Shown one piece after another: positions 15,653 through 23,377 of a DNA stretch of 39,994 nucleotides (position 1 is the stretch's first letter; every line of letters starts with the position of its first letter). The position numbers and the translations under genes were made by a program. The notes below the pieces were generated by a model that saw nothing but the letters and a program-made list of their open reading frames with translations, did no database searches and was not told the DNA's origin. Source of the DNA: Phycisphaerae bacterium (GTDB lineage Bacteria > Planctomycetota > Phycisphaerae > UBA1845 > UTPLA1); contig JAUIHO010000015.1 of assembly GCA_030432035.1 (NCBI GenBank), positions 1 to 39,994 of the forward strand, in the 5' to 3' direction.

Positions 15653-16864
15653 ATGAAGCGCTTCGTGGTAATAGCCATGCTCGCAATCGGTTTCATCACA
15701 TCGTCGGTCCGCGCTATCGACGGTACGCCTGTTTGGTTTCCGTCAGTCGTAACCAACGCCTTGCCGATGCGGACCATCTCTACGCCAACACTCGCTTTCG
15801 ATCACTATGGTGGCGCAGCCGTGTCATGGTCGCGCATCGATTCGCTCAGTCAAAACAACACCGTGCATTATTCAGAACAATCACCGCTGGGCTTATGGAG
15901 CCATCGCACGGTTTCCACAGGCAGCGCCATCGGCACCGCCACGAGCGTTTCCTTCGATCGAGCCGAACGCCCATCTGTCGGTTGGTTAAGCCTTAGCGGT
16001 AATTTCAACATCGATATCAATCACGGCGCGACCACGCAACTGATCTCATCCAACGCGATGGGCGATGAAGGGTTACTGGTTTTCAATCACGACTTGGCCG
16101 GTCAACTGCAAGGTGCCTACGCCGGTGCCAACGAGCGCTCGGTTTACGGCATCAATACCTCCACGCAAACCATTACCAGCAATCTTCTCTTTGACCTGGC
16201 GAACGTCGATAAGATTCAGGATCTCGATATCACCATCGATCATGCCGGGCGACGACACGCAATCGTTACGGCGCGTCTGCTCGATTTCTCCGAAGCAGTG
16301 TTTGTCGCATCGGAACCCAGCTTCGGCGGCGCGTGGGCGACCGCCATGCTCGATAGCGGTGACGCGTTCGGCGGCGCGTCGATTGCAGTCAACCCGCAAG
16401 ACGGCAGCTTGGCCGTTGCGTATAGCAAAGTGGACGACAATGGCTTGGCCAGCCTGGTCTACCAAGACTTCAGCGGCCCGGCCCCTGTGATGACCGACAT
16501 CCTCAGCGGAAACGATCGCGAGTTCGGCGACATCGATTTGGAATTCGACCCCGGCGATGGTCGGCCGTCGATCGCACTCGAAGAAAGCATCAGCGGCGGC
16601 AACGATCAACTGTTGTTTGCGTACAACACGGGCGGAACGAGTTGGGCGACAAGCCTCGTTGACGATTCGATCATGATCGACACGTCGAACGGCGAAGCGC
16701 GCCCCAGCCTCGCATATGACGACTTCGGTTCGACCTACCCGGCAATCGCCTATATCGATGATGACGGCGCGCTGATCGTTTCGTTCGACCCGCCGATCCC
16801 GGAGCCCGCGACGGCGATGATGCTGGTCATGGCAGCCGGCATCTCGATGCGCCGCCAACGTTAA
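15653..16864 (+). CDS. Secreted PEP-CTERM protein, likely beta-propeller
   Basis: The 403 residues start with a signal peptide (MKRFVVIAMLAIGFITSSVRA). The body contains recurring blocks of about 45-60 residues, such as TPTLAFDHYGGAAVSWSR, TATSVSFDRAERPSVGWLS, DITIDHAGRRHAIVTARL and GEARPSLAYDDFGSTYPAIAY. These look like repeated propeller blades with a conserved small-aromatic pattern. The tail IPEPATAMMLVMAAG followed by ISMRRQR is a PEP-CTERM sorting signal. It is likely exported and anchored or released through exosortase processing. Its ligand is unknown. The upstream GGGGGAAAG motif resembles that of the other PEP-CTERM gene in this window. Confidence 0.82.
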   Translation: MKRFVVIAMLAIGFITSSVRAIDGTPVWFPSVVTNALPMRTISTPTLAFDHYGGAAVSWSRIDSLSQNNTVHYSEQSPLGLWSHRTVSTGSAIGTATSVSFDRAERPSVGWLSLSGNFNIDINHGATTQLISSNAMGDEGLLVFNHDLAGQLQGAYAGANERSVYGINTSTQTITSNLLFDLANVDKIQDLDITIDHAGRRHAIVTARLLDFSEAVFVASEPSFGGAWATAMLDSGDAFGGASIAVNPQDGSLAVAYSKVDDNGLASLVYQDFSGPAPVMTDILSGNDREFGDIDLEFDPGDGRPSIALEESISGGNDQLLFAYNTGGTSWATSLVDDSIMIDTSNGEARPSLAYDDFGSTYPAIAYIDDDGALIVSFDPPIPEPATAMMLVMAAGISMRRQR

Positions 16865-16966
16865 GTCGTCCAGTAGGCCGTCACTGGCCGAATCAATCGG
16901 TTCTTCGTAGCATACAATTGATAAGTCGGTGCGTGCCGTCGTGCACGTGCCACACAGGAACCGACG

Positions 16967-17251
16967 ATGTCTTTTCTCGACGACATGCCCATTAACCAGC
17001 GCCGCGACATCTGCTTTATCGTGGGTGCCGTCGCCCTGTCGCTGGCCATTCTCGCCCCGGCCATCGGCCTGCCGGGCTTCCTCACGACGGTGCTCTACCT
17101 GCTCACAGTCGGTGCCGCCATTCCCGGCATTCGCTACGCCCGCGAAACCGGCATGGATTTCTCCGTCGCGCTGGTCCCGTGGATTTGCATCACCGCCGTC
17201 GGTGTGGCGTCACTCGGGCACTTCGTGTGGGAATTTTTCCTGCGGTATTAG
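16967..17251 (+). CDS. Small membrane protein, unknown function
   Basis: This 94-residue protein has three hydrophobic segments (FIVGAVALSLAILAPAIGL, FLTTVLYLLTVGAAIPGI, LVPWICITAVGVASLGHFVW), giving likely two or three transmembrane helices, with a short charged N-terminus. AGGAA lies about 6 bases before the ATG. A TACAAT hexamer at 16912-16917 could be a -10 element, with no good -35. I do not recognise the family. It is 171 bases upstream of isocitrate dehydrogenase on the same strand, and no functional link is evident. Confidence 0.7.
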   Translation: MSFLDDMPINQRRDICFIVGAVALSLAILAPAIGLPGFLTTVLYLLTVGAAIPGIRYARETGMDFSVALVPWICITAVGVASLGHFVWEFFLRY

Positions 17252-17422
17252 ACGCATTCGCACGACGCATCTGCCCTATCTGCCTTCCGTCTTACGCCGT
17301 TGCCAGCCGCCCGCCTGCCACGCCATCGCTACATTGTGAGCGACCCCGAAATCGGTATCATGGCCGGAACAACTTGACGGCAAGATTAGCACCTTTGAAT
17401 TTCCAACTGGGAGAACGACCCG

Positions 17423-18766
17423 ATGCCCGGCGACAAAATCACGATCGATAGCGGAAAGCTAAACGTACCCAACAACCCCATCATCCCCTTCATCGAAGGC
17501 GACGGCACCGGCCCCGATATTTGGGCCGCGACGGTGCGCGTGCTCGATGCGGCCGTCGAAAAAGCCTACGGCGGCTCGAAGAAGATCGAATGGATGAAGG
17601 TGCTCGCCGGTGAAGAATCGTTCAACAAAAACAAAGACTGGCTGCCCGAAGCCACACTCGATGCCTTCCGCGATCACTTGGTCGGCATCAAAGGCCCGCT
17701 CACCACGCCCGTCGGCGGCGGCATCCGCAGCCTGAACGTCGCCTTGCGACAAAAATTGGATTTATACGTTTGTCTGCGCCCAGTGCAATACTTCGACGGC
17801 GTGCCCAGCCCCGTGCGCGAGCCGCACAAGACCGACATGGTCATCTTCCGCGAAAACAGCGAAGACATTTACGCTGGCATCGAATACAAAGCCGGCACGC
17901 CCGAAGCCGCCAAGATGCTGAGCTTCATGGAAAAAGAATTCGCCGCAGACTTCGCCAAGATTCGCTTCGGTTCATCCGCTCGCAACGCCGAATGGCAGTC
18001 GCAACTCGAAGGCATCGGCCTGCCGCCGCGCACTGTACCGGTTGAAGTCGGCCTCGGCATTAAGCCCGTCAGCTATCTCGGCACCGAGCGCCTCGCCCAT
18101 AGCGCCATTGCCTACGCGATTCAAAACAAGCGCAAGAGCGTGACGCTCGTACACAAGGGCAACATCATGAAGTTCACGGAAGGCGCCTTCCGTGATTGGG
18201 GTTACAAAGTCGCCGCCGACTTCTACGGTGCCGAAGAACTCGACGGCGGACCGTGGCACGTGATCAAGAAGGGTAGCGAACATCCGCTGGTCAAAGCGCT
18301 CAACGGCGGTCAGCCGCTTGCCGAAGACATCATCATCAAAGACGTCATCGCCGACGCGTTCTTGCAACAAATCCTCACGCGACCGGCCGACTACGATGTC
18401 ATCGCCACGATGAACCTCAATGGCGACTATGTCAGCGATGCCCTAGCGGCCTGTGTCGGCGGCATCGGCATCGCCCCCGGCGGCAACATCAACTACATCA
18501 CCGGCCACGCGATCTTCGAAGCCACCCACGGCACCGCCCCCAAGTATGCCAACCAAGACAAGGTCAACCCCGGCTCGCTGATTCTCTCCGGCGAGATGAT
18601 GCTACGCTACATGAAATGGACCGAAGCCGCCGACCTGATCATCAAAGGCATGAACGGCGCCATCAGCGCCAAGACGGTCACGTACGACTTCGAGCGACTG
18701 ATGGACGGCGCGACGCTGCTGAAATGCAGCGAGTTTGGCGATGCGGTGGTGAAGCATATGGGGTGA
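17423..18766 (+). CDS. icd: NADP-dependent isocitrate dehydrogenase
   Basis: The 447-residue protein aligns by eye with bacterial type I isocitrate dehydrogenase. It shows the N-terminal [14 protein letters not shown], the substrate-binding [13 protein letters not shown] (containing the regulatory serine of the E. coli enzyme) and [16 protein letters not shown], and [12 protein letters not shown]-type metal-site sequence near 330. The cofactor region reads [17 protein letters not shown] with a Lys-Tyr pair, and TYDFERL further on; these residues bind the NADP 2'-phosphate in the E. coli enzyme. It converts isocitrate to 2-oxoglutarate and CO2 in the TCA cycle. GGGAG lies 9 bases before the ATG. 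Its terminator overlaps the end of the convergent downstream gene. Confidence 0.96.
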   Translation: MPGDKITIDSGKLNVPNNPIIPFIEGDGTGPDIWAATVRVLDAAVEKAYGGSKKIEWMKVLAGEESFNKNKDWLPEATLDAFRDHLVGIKGPLTTPVGGGIRSLNVALRQKLDLYVCLRPVQYFDGVPSPVREPHKTDMVIFRENSEDIYAGIEYKAGTPEAAKMLSFMEKEFAADFAKIRFGSSARNAEWQSQLEGIGLPPRTVPVEVGLGIKPVSYLGTERLAHSAIAYAIQNKRKSVTLVHKGNIMKFTEGAFRDWGYKVAADFYGAEELDGGPWHVIKKGSEHPLVKALNGGQPLAEDIIIKDVIADAFLQQILTRPADYDVIATMNLNGDYVSDALAACVGGIGIAPGGNINYITGHAIFEATHGTAPKYANQDKVNPGSLILSGEMMLRYMKWTEAADLIIKGMNGAISAKTVTYDFERLMDGATLLKCSEFGDAVVKHMG

Positions 18767-18771
18767 TCGGG

Positions 18772-19864
18772 TTACCCCGTCGATTCAGCTTGCGATTGCA
18801 TATCAAGATCGCTGCCACATTCTGGGCAGCGATCTTTTTTTATCCCATGGAGATTGTAATGGCAGACTCCACAAAATTGTTGTGGGAACGGCACATCATC
18901 CTCGCTTGGTCGTAGCATCGGGACGCGCCGCGAATACCAAGCAATTAAGAGCCACGGAAGGACAAATCGCACCGACGCAACGCCGAGCCAATAGAAATCA
19001 TGTTTGGTAATGAAGAACGGCATGTTGACTTGCGTTGTAAGCGGAACCGAATGCTCCAACATTACGATCGAGGATTGTACGAGTGACCACATCGAATACC
19101 AATTGAACCAAAGGGCCGAACATTGAATGGCGACGACTACCCATGCCAAGCAACTCGCTGATGACCGCTTGCGATAAAGTAACATGACTAAACCCAACAG
19201 CAAAAGTGCATAACCGATGGCTGAAACGAACCTCGGCACCGCTGGAGCCCCAAAAAGTCCTCCGCCTTCGAAAGCGCTGCGAATGAAGTGGTATGACAGG
19301 AAAGTGGGCGGGATGTGTGCAATGCAATATACAACGGCACATGTGACCCAGAGCGAGCGATTGGATCGCGAGTGCTTACTTTTTGATCGAGCAGCCATTA
19401 AAAGCACTAGCAATAGAAACAGTACGTTTAGATAAGGGCTGGCCAACAACAACCCCATCAAAGTTACGTCGATTATTGCTGACCCGACTGCGACGCCGTA
19501 CCCAAAAGATGAATACAATTCATATGAATCGTAAAAACTAAATGCCTCAGCCATGCCGCTTAAGATAGCTGCCCCCAAGAATCCGAATATGCCGAACCAA
19601 AGGTATATTTTTCGCCGAGGTTCACCCTGTCGCAAACTGCGACCGCATAGATACATAAACACTGTATTACAGAAAAGCGGAATCGCGCTCCACTCGACGA
19701 CGGAGAAGCCCCATGTGACCCCAGCTCCGTCCCAACTAGCCGCACCATACGTAACGAATGAGACGTAAAACTCAATAAGACATAGTGCGCCAGTGAAACG
19801 TGCGGCATTTCGCCAATCGTCGTCCGGCCCTACCGTATAAATAGACTTTTTTTCGACTCAGCAA
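18772..19864 (-). CDS. Polytopic membrane protein with C-terminal zinc ribbon, frameshifted in an A7 run
   Basis: The main frame (18772-19662 from a GTG) encodes about seven hydrophobic segments and ends in a zinc ribbon, CGVCHYNL...CPECG, a C-terminal cap very common in planctomycete membrane proteins. Coding-like sequence continues upstream in the same frame (FTGALCLIEFYVSFVTYGA) without any ATG, GTG or TTG until a stop at 19858-19860. In the adjacent frame, a TTG at 19864 has an ideal SD (AAGGAA, 6 bases). The two frames would join if the A7 run (plus-strand T7, 19847-19853) had six A's, giving LLSRKKSIYTVGPDDD. So the gene either has a one-base insertion, is read by transcriptional slippage, or carries a sequence error. 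Function is unknown. Its stop lies only 5 bases from the convergent icd stop. Confidence 0.65.
18805..18842 (+). terminator. Intrinsic terminator of icd, embedded in the convergent gene
   Basis: A 12-bp perfect stem (AAGATCGCTGCC at 18805-18816 with GGCAGCGATCTT at 18825-18836) has an 8-base loop and ends in a T-tract through 18841. It lies 38 bases after the icd stop, wholly inside the coding sequence for the minus-strand zinc-ribbon gene, where it encodes KKDRCPECGSDL. Confidence 0.88.
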
Positions 19865-20076
19865 CTTCAATTCCTTGCCTAGTAGCCTGAAACAGGCCTA
19901 TCTAAACTCGCCCGCTATAGTAATTTGAGAATTCGCCTCCCGCTCGCTACTGTGGGGCAAAGTGAATATTCTCCGGTTTTGGCCTAATATTTAGCTGAGG
20001 CATTCTCTTTCCGAAACACTGGGGATAAAAAATCCGTACCTCGTGACGCGCGTGCGTCGCAATAGGAGACAACACC

Positions 20077-20580
20077 ATGAAAAAATTCAACACACTGACG
20101 TTAATCTTACTCCTCACCCTCTCCACCGGCTGCAAGGAAACCGGCAGCGAGAAAGCCGATGGTGACGGCAACTCGATCGACAAAATCAAGAAGGAAGCCG
20201 GCGATCTCGTTGAAGCGGGCAAAGAGGCCGGTAAGGAAGCCATTGCGACGTTAAAGCGCAAGAAAGACGAATTCCTAAACGAGCATCACGACGACATCGT
20301 CGAGATCGAAGCGCGCATCGAAAACTTCGAAGCCCGCGCGGCGGCTGCCTCTGCCGATGTGAAGGCCTCCCTCAAAGAAAAGATCGAAGTACTGAAAAAG
20401 AAAAAGCTCGCCGCTCAGCAAAAAATGGCCGAACTCAGCGAAAAGGCCCCCGAAGCCTGGGAAGAATTCAAGGACGGCACGAAGAAAGCCGTGGAAGAAC
20501 TCAAGCAAGCCGTCAAAGACGCCAAAGCCGAGTTTGACGAAAAGACCGAGCCGGTGGACGTCGACATCGACGACGAATAA
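20077..20580 (+). CDS. Small lysine/glutamate-rich lipoprotein with helical repeats
   Basis: The ATG at 20077 is preceded by AGGAG with an 8-base gap. The first 20 residues (MKKFNTLTLILLLTLSTGCK) form a lipoprotein signal with an STGC lipobox. The mature 148 residues are highly charged and almost entirely helical (for example EAGDLVEAGKEAGKEAIATL and KEKIEVLKKKKLAAQQKMAE), with LEA/apolipoprotein-like 11-residue periodicity in the first part and a coiled coil after that. It ends in an acidic tail VDVDIDDE. I do not recognise a family. It could be a periplasmic or surface spacer, or a stress-related hydrophilic protein. A strong terminator follows at 20671, so it appears monocistronic. Confidence 0.8.
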   Translation: MKKFNTLTLILLLTLSTGCKETGSEKADGDGNSIDKIKKEAGDLVEAGKEAGKEAIATLKRKKDEFLNEHHDDIVEIEARIENFEARAAAASADVKASLKEKIEVLKKKKLAAQQKMAELSEKAPEAWEEFKDGTKKAVEELKQAVKDAKAEFDEKTEPVDVDIDDE

Positions 20581-20670
20581 CCAGTCGGTCATCAAGTAAC
20601 CGCATAGCAATAGACTTACGGCTCGCGACGCGTCCTTTAGACAACGCGTTAAATAAAACAACGTGAACAA

Positions 20671-20702
20671 GGGCGCTGCTACTCCGGTCGCAGCGCCTTT
20701 TT
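20671..20702 (+). terminator. Intrinsic terminator after lipoprotein gene
   Basis: An 8-bp stem (GGCGCTGC at 20672-20679 with GCAGCGCC at 20690-20697) with a 10-base loop is followed by TTTTT. Confidence 0.82.
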
Positions 20703-20787
20703 CCTTATTATCACCGCCGCAAAATCAAAATCGCCACACCAGCGCGAGAGTATTAACAACATCGCTAACGGAAGGTTGACCTACATC

Positions 20788-21183
20788 ATGAACGATTCAA
20801 ATAATCAATCGAATCTCGACCGCAACGACAGGACTCAAACGTTTACGCGCGAACGCGAAAAACGAAAGCAACGCAGCAAGCTTTGGCTCGAAGCGCGGTA
20901 TCGTTCTTTGTATCACTTCGAGATCGTCACCCACCTGCTTATTGTCTTCTTGCTAATCGCGCTCGGCGTTATCGCCGTGGGTGCGACCAGTTTTGTCGTC
21001 ATGGGCGACTCGACGAAGGCATGGTTGTGGGCCGCCATCGGCTGGACGGTCACACAATCGGCCATTTACTTCTATTTCCTACGCGCTTTTTTTCATATGG
21101 GCGTGGACATCGCCATGAAATATCTGGAGCCCAGCGCCTTGGCATTCGGCGAGCCGGCGCAAGTTTCAGCGGGCACGGAATAA
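20788..21183 (+). CDS. Small membrane protein with two transmembrane helices, unknown function
   Basis: I use ATG at 20788 rather than the TTG at 20776, since GGAAGG (20770-20775) abuts the TTG and is 12 bases from the ATG. The 131-residue product has a polar N-terminus rich in Asn, Arg and Lys (about 1-50), then two hydrophobic helices (HLLIVFLLIALGVIAVGATS and AWLWAAIGWTVTQSAIYFYF), and a short C-terminal segment. No family is recognised. It is isolated between the lipoprotein terminator and a large hairpin downstream. Confidence 0.7.
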   Translation: MNDSNNQSNLDRNDRTQTFTREREKRKQRSKLWLEARYRSLYHFEIVTHLLIVFLLIALGVIAVGATSFVVMGDSTKAWLWAAIGWTVTQSAIYFYFLRAFFHMGVDIAMKYLEPSALAFGEPAQVSAGTE

Positions 21184-21191
21184 AAAACATA

Positions 21192-21240
21192 AGGCCATCC
21201 GGCGGGGCCCGTCGTTACTCGGGTCCTGTCGGGATGGCCT
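21192..21240. repeat. Large compound hairpin
   Basis: Outer arms AGGCCATCC (21192-21200) and GGATGGCCT (21232-21240) pair perfectly over 9 bp. Inner arms GGCCCG and CGGGTC can also pair. No T-tract follows, so this is not a normal terminator. It sits just after the small membrane protein gene and 14 bases before the strong SD-linked ATG at 21255. Confidence 0.65.
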
Positions 21241-21254
21241 GCCAAGGAGGAGAG

Positions 21255-21290
21255 ATGAAGAAAGCCCACCCAAAGGCTCACTCTGTATGA
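21255..21290 (+). CDS. Possible 11-codon leader peptide
   Basis: AAGGAGG stands 4 bases before an ATG that opens an 11-codon frame, MKKAHPKAHSV, ending in TGA. The SD is one of the strongest in the window, and the frame lies between a large hairpin and the GMC oxidoreductase gene 180 bases downstream. It could be a leader peptide, part of a small RNA, or chance. No amino acid is strongly enriched apart from His and Lys. Confidence 0.25.
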   Translation: MKKAHPKAHSV

Positions 21291-21467
21291 CGCACGATTC
21301 GACCCTACGGTCACTCAAAAATGAAAAAATTTTGCGGCAGCCCCTCCATCTATTACATTTTTCACAACCGAATCGCGTTTGCGAGCCTGCCAGCGGCGTT
21401 TTGCCGATGTAATCGGTGGCTCGACACGGCACAAAAAAAATCCTGAAACCCACCGATCGGCCCCCAC

Positions 21468-23219
21468 TTGCCCAAGCGTACACCCCGCCAACCCAACCGC
21501 CGCGACTTCTGCCGCACCGCCCTCGCAGGCGTGGGTGCCGCAGCCATCGGCAGCCCCATTGGGTGTGACGTCGCCCTGCCTCTGCTCGGTCAGGCGTCGC
21601 TCGAAACAGCCTGGTCGCAGCGGTGCGAGAGGTACGACGTGCTCGTCATTGGTTCGGGCTATGGCGGCGCCATCACGGCGGCTCGCGTCAGCGCTCAACC
21701 CGGTAGGACTGTCGCCGTGCTGGAGCGCGGTCGCGCCTGGCCCGTGGGCAGCTTTCCCGACACGCCGAACGCGGCAGCCAGCGCCCTGCGTTTGCCCGGC
21801 GTCAACCCGACCGGCCTGTTCGAACTGCGCGGCAGTCGCGACTTGGCCGTGCTGCAAGGCTGCGGCCTCGGCGGCACATCGCTGATCAACGGCAACGTCG
21901 CCATCGCGCCCGATGCGGATGTGTTTGACGACGCCCGCTGGCCCGCTGCATTGTCGCTTGAATCGTTGGCCCCCCATTACGACGCCGCCCGCGCGATGCT
22001 CGGTGTGAATCCGCACCCGCGTGCCCGTCAGTTCACCAAGTATCAAACCTTACAACAGCGCGCTCGCGCCGCTGGCACCACCGCCGCGCCCGTGCCCATT
22101 GCCGTCAACTTCGGTAACAGCGGCGCGAACGCGCAAGGCGTGATGCAAAACACCTGCATCGACTGTGGCGATTGCATGACGGGCTGTAACGTCGGCGCGA
22201 AAAACACCGTGGCGATGAACTACTTACCACTCGCCCGTAACAACGGTGCCGACATATTTACAAATATAGAAATTCAATACATCGAGCGCGGCGGCAGCCT
22301 CGGTTGGCGTGCTGTCGGCGTGCGGCATCTACCGTTGGGGTTGACTGAACCCGTAACGATGGAAGCCGCGACAACGGTGCTGGCCGCCGGATCGTTGGGC
22401 AGTACCGGCATTCTGTTGCGTTCGCGCGAACGCGGCCTGTCGCTTTCGCCGCGCCTCGGCGATGGCTTTAATGGCAATGGCGATTTCATCGCGATTGCCT
22501 ACAACGGTGACACGCCGCAAGACACGATCGGCTTTGGCAACCGCCCCCAACACCCGCTGCGGCAACACGCACCCGGCCCCGCTGTCATCGGGGCCGTGCG
22601 TTACGATCCGACCGGCGCGGCCAATCAAAGATTCTTAGTGGAAGACCTTGCGTTTCCGTCTGCGATGCTCGCCTCGTTGATGCAAATCATGCCACTCTTC
22701 GGCGGCGACGATACCGACAGCGGTGATGAAACCGCTGAGTTGGGCCGCGCGCTATTGGGGCGTCCGAGCAGGCCGTTCGATCGCGCTCATGCGCTGGCGC
22801 ACTCGCTCGCATTGATCGTGATGGGGCGCGACACGATCAGCGGTCGCGTTATCTTGGGCGACGACGACGCCGCGACGGTCAGTTGGCCCGCAGAGAACAA
22901 CCAAGTGCCGTCGGTCGAGATCATCAACGCCGAACTGCGCGAATACGCCGCCCATATCGGCGCGACGTATCAATCGAACCCGCTATGGCAGCTATCGGAT
23001 CGACGCTCGCTCGTCACGGCCCACCCTCTCGGCGGCTGCCCGTTGGGCGATAGCATCGAAACGGGCGCGTGCAATGCGGATGGCCAAGCGTTTGATAATG
23101 ACGGCAACGTGATCGACGGTTTATTCGTTGCCGATGGCTCCATCATTCCAACGGCATTGGGAGCGAATCCGTTGTTGACGATTTCGGCGTTGGCGGAGCG
23201 AATTGCGGCGAAGGTGTAA
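21468..23219 (+). CDS. Tat-exported GMC oxidoreductase, cholesterol-oxidase (ChoD)-like
   Basis: A stop at 21432-21434 forces the start to TTG at 21468, the only standard start codon ahead of the twin-arginine signal RRDFCRTALAGVGAAAIG; no SD is visible. The 583-residue protein has an FAD Rossmann motif (VLVIGSGYGGAITAARVS, about 58-75) and QGCGLGGTSLINGNV at 130-144. The C-terminal GMC signature is AHPLGGCPLG...GLFVADGSIIPTALGANPLLTI, with the active-site His region. A Cys-rich segment, CIDCGDCMTGCNVGAKNT (Cys 230, 233, 236, 240), resembles the ChoD-type subgroup. FAD-dependent alcohol oxidation is expected, acting in the periplasm. The substrate (a sterol, sugar or other alcohol) cannot be assigned. 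Confidence 0.82.
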   Translation: MPKRTPRQPNRRDFCRTALAGVGAAAIGSPIGCDVALPLLGQASLETAWSQRCERYDVLVIGSGYGGAITAARVSAQPGRTVAVLERGRAWPVGSFPDTPNAAASALRLPGVNPTGLFELRGSRDLAVLQGCGLGGTSLINGNVAIAPDADVFDDARWPAALSLESLAPHYDAARAMLGVNPHPRARQFTKYQTLQQRARAAGTTAAPVPIAVNFGNSGANAQGVMQNTCIDCGDCMTGCNVGAKNTVAMNYLPLARNNGADIFTNIEIQYIERGGSLGWRAVGVRHLPLGLTEPVTMEAATTVLAAGSLGSTGILLRSRERGLSLSPRLGDGFNGNGDFIAIAYNGDTPQDTIGFGNRPQHPLRQHAPGPAVIGAVRYDPTGAANQRFLVEDLAFPSAMLASLMQIMPLFGGDDTDSGDETAELGRALLGRPSRPFDRAHALAHSLALIVMGRDTISGRVILGDDDAATVSWPAENNQVPSVEIINAELREYAAHIGATYQSNPLWQLSDRRSLVTAHPLGGCPLGDSIETGACNADGQAFDNDGNVIDGLFVADGSIIPTALGANPLLTISALAERIAAKV

Positions 23220-23227
23220 GCGTTGAT

Positions 23228-23248
23228 GCATCGAGGGATGCACCCTAC
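23228..23248. repeat. Short hairpin repeat, family B, copy 2
   Basis: The sequence GCATCGAGGGATGCACCCTA (23228-23247) differs by a single base from the copy at 2333-2352. The arms TGCATC and GATGCA pair around a GAGG loop. It directly follows the GMC oxidoreductase gene. Confidence 0.65.
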
Positions 23249-23310
23249 GTTTGCGAGTGTGACACGGAAACTTACAAATATTACGCTTGCTTGATATGCC
23301 GAGGTTAAAC

Positions 23311-23354
23311 GCGACGTTATAAGCGTGACCGCTTCCTAACCGCCGCGGCTCTGA
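23311..23354. repeat. Interspersed repeat, family C, copy 2
   Basis: A diverged copy of the element at 9779-9820: GCGACGTTATAAGCGTG followed by ACCGCTTCCTAACCGCCGCG and GCTCTGA. It fills the short gap between the convergent GMC oxidoreductase and Rieske-fusion genes. Confidence 0.6.
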
Positions 23355-23377
23355 CCTGGGGTCGCGGCAATGTGGGT

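Noticed and set aside
16073-16858. 261-codon minus-strand ORF
   Set aside because: It is antisense to the second PEP-CTERM gene, which has clear N- and C-terminal signals.
17340-17400. TTGACG-N17-GAATTT as an icd promoter
   Set aside because: The -10 matches consensus at only two positions, so it was not listed.
21192-21240. Intrinsic terminator
   Set aside because: The stem is strong but no T-tract follows on either strand, so it was listed as a hairpin only.
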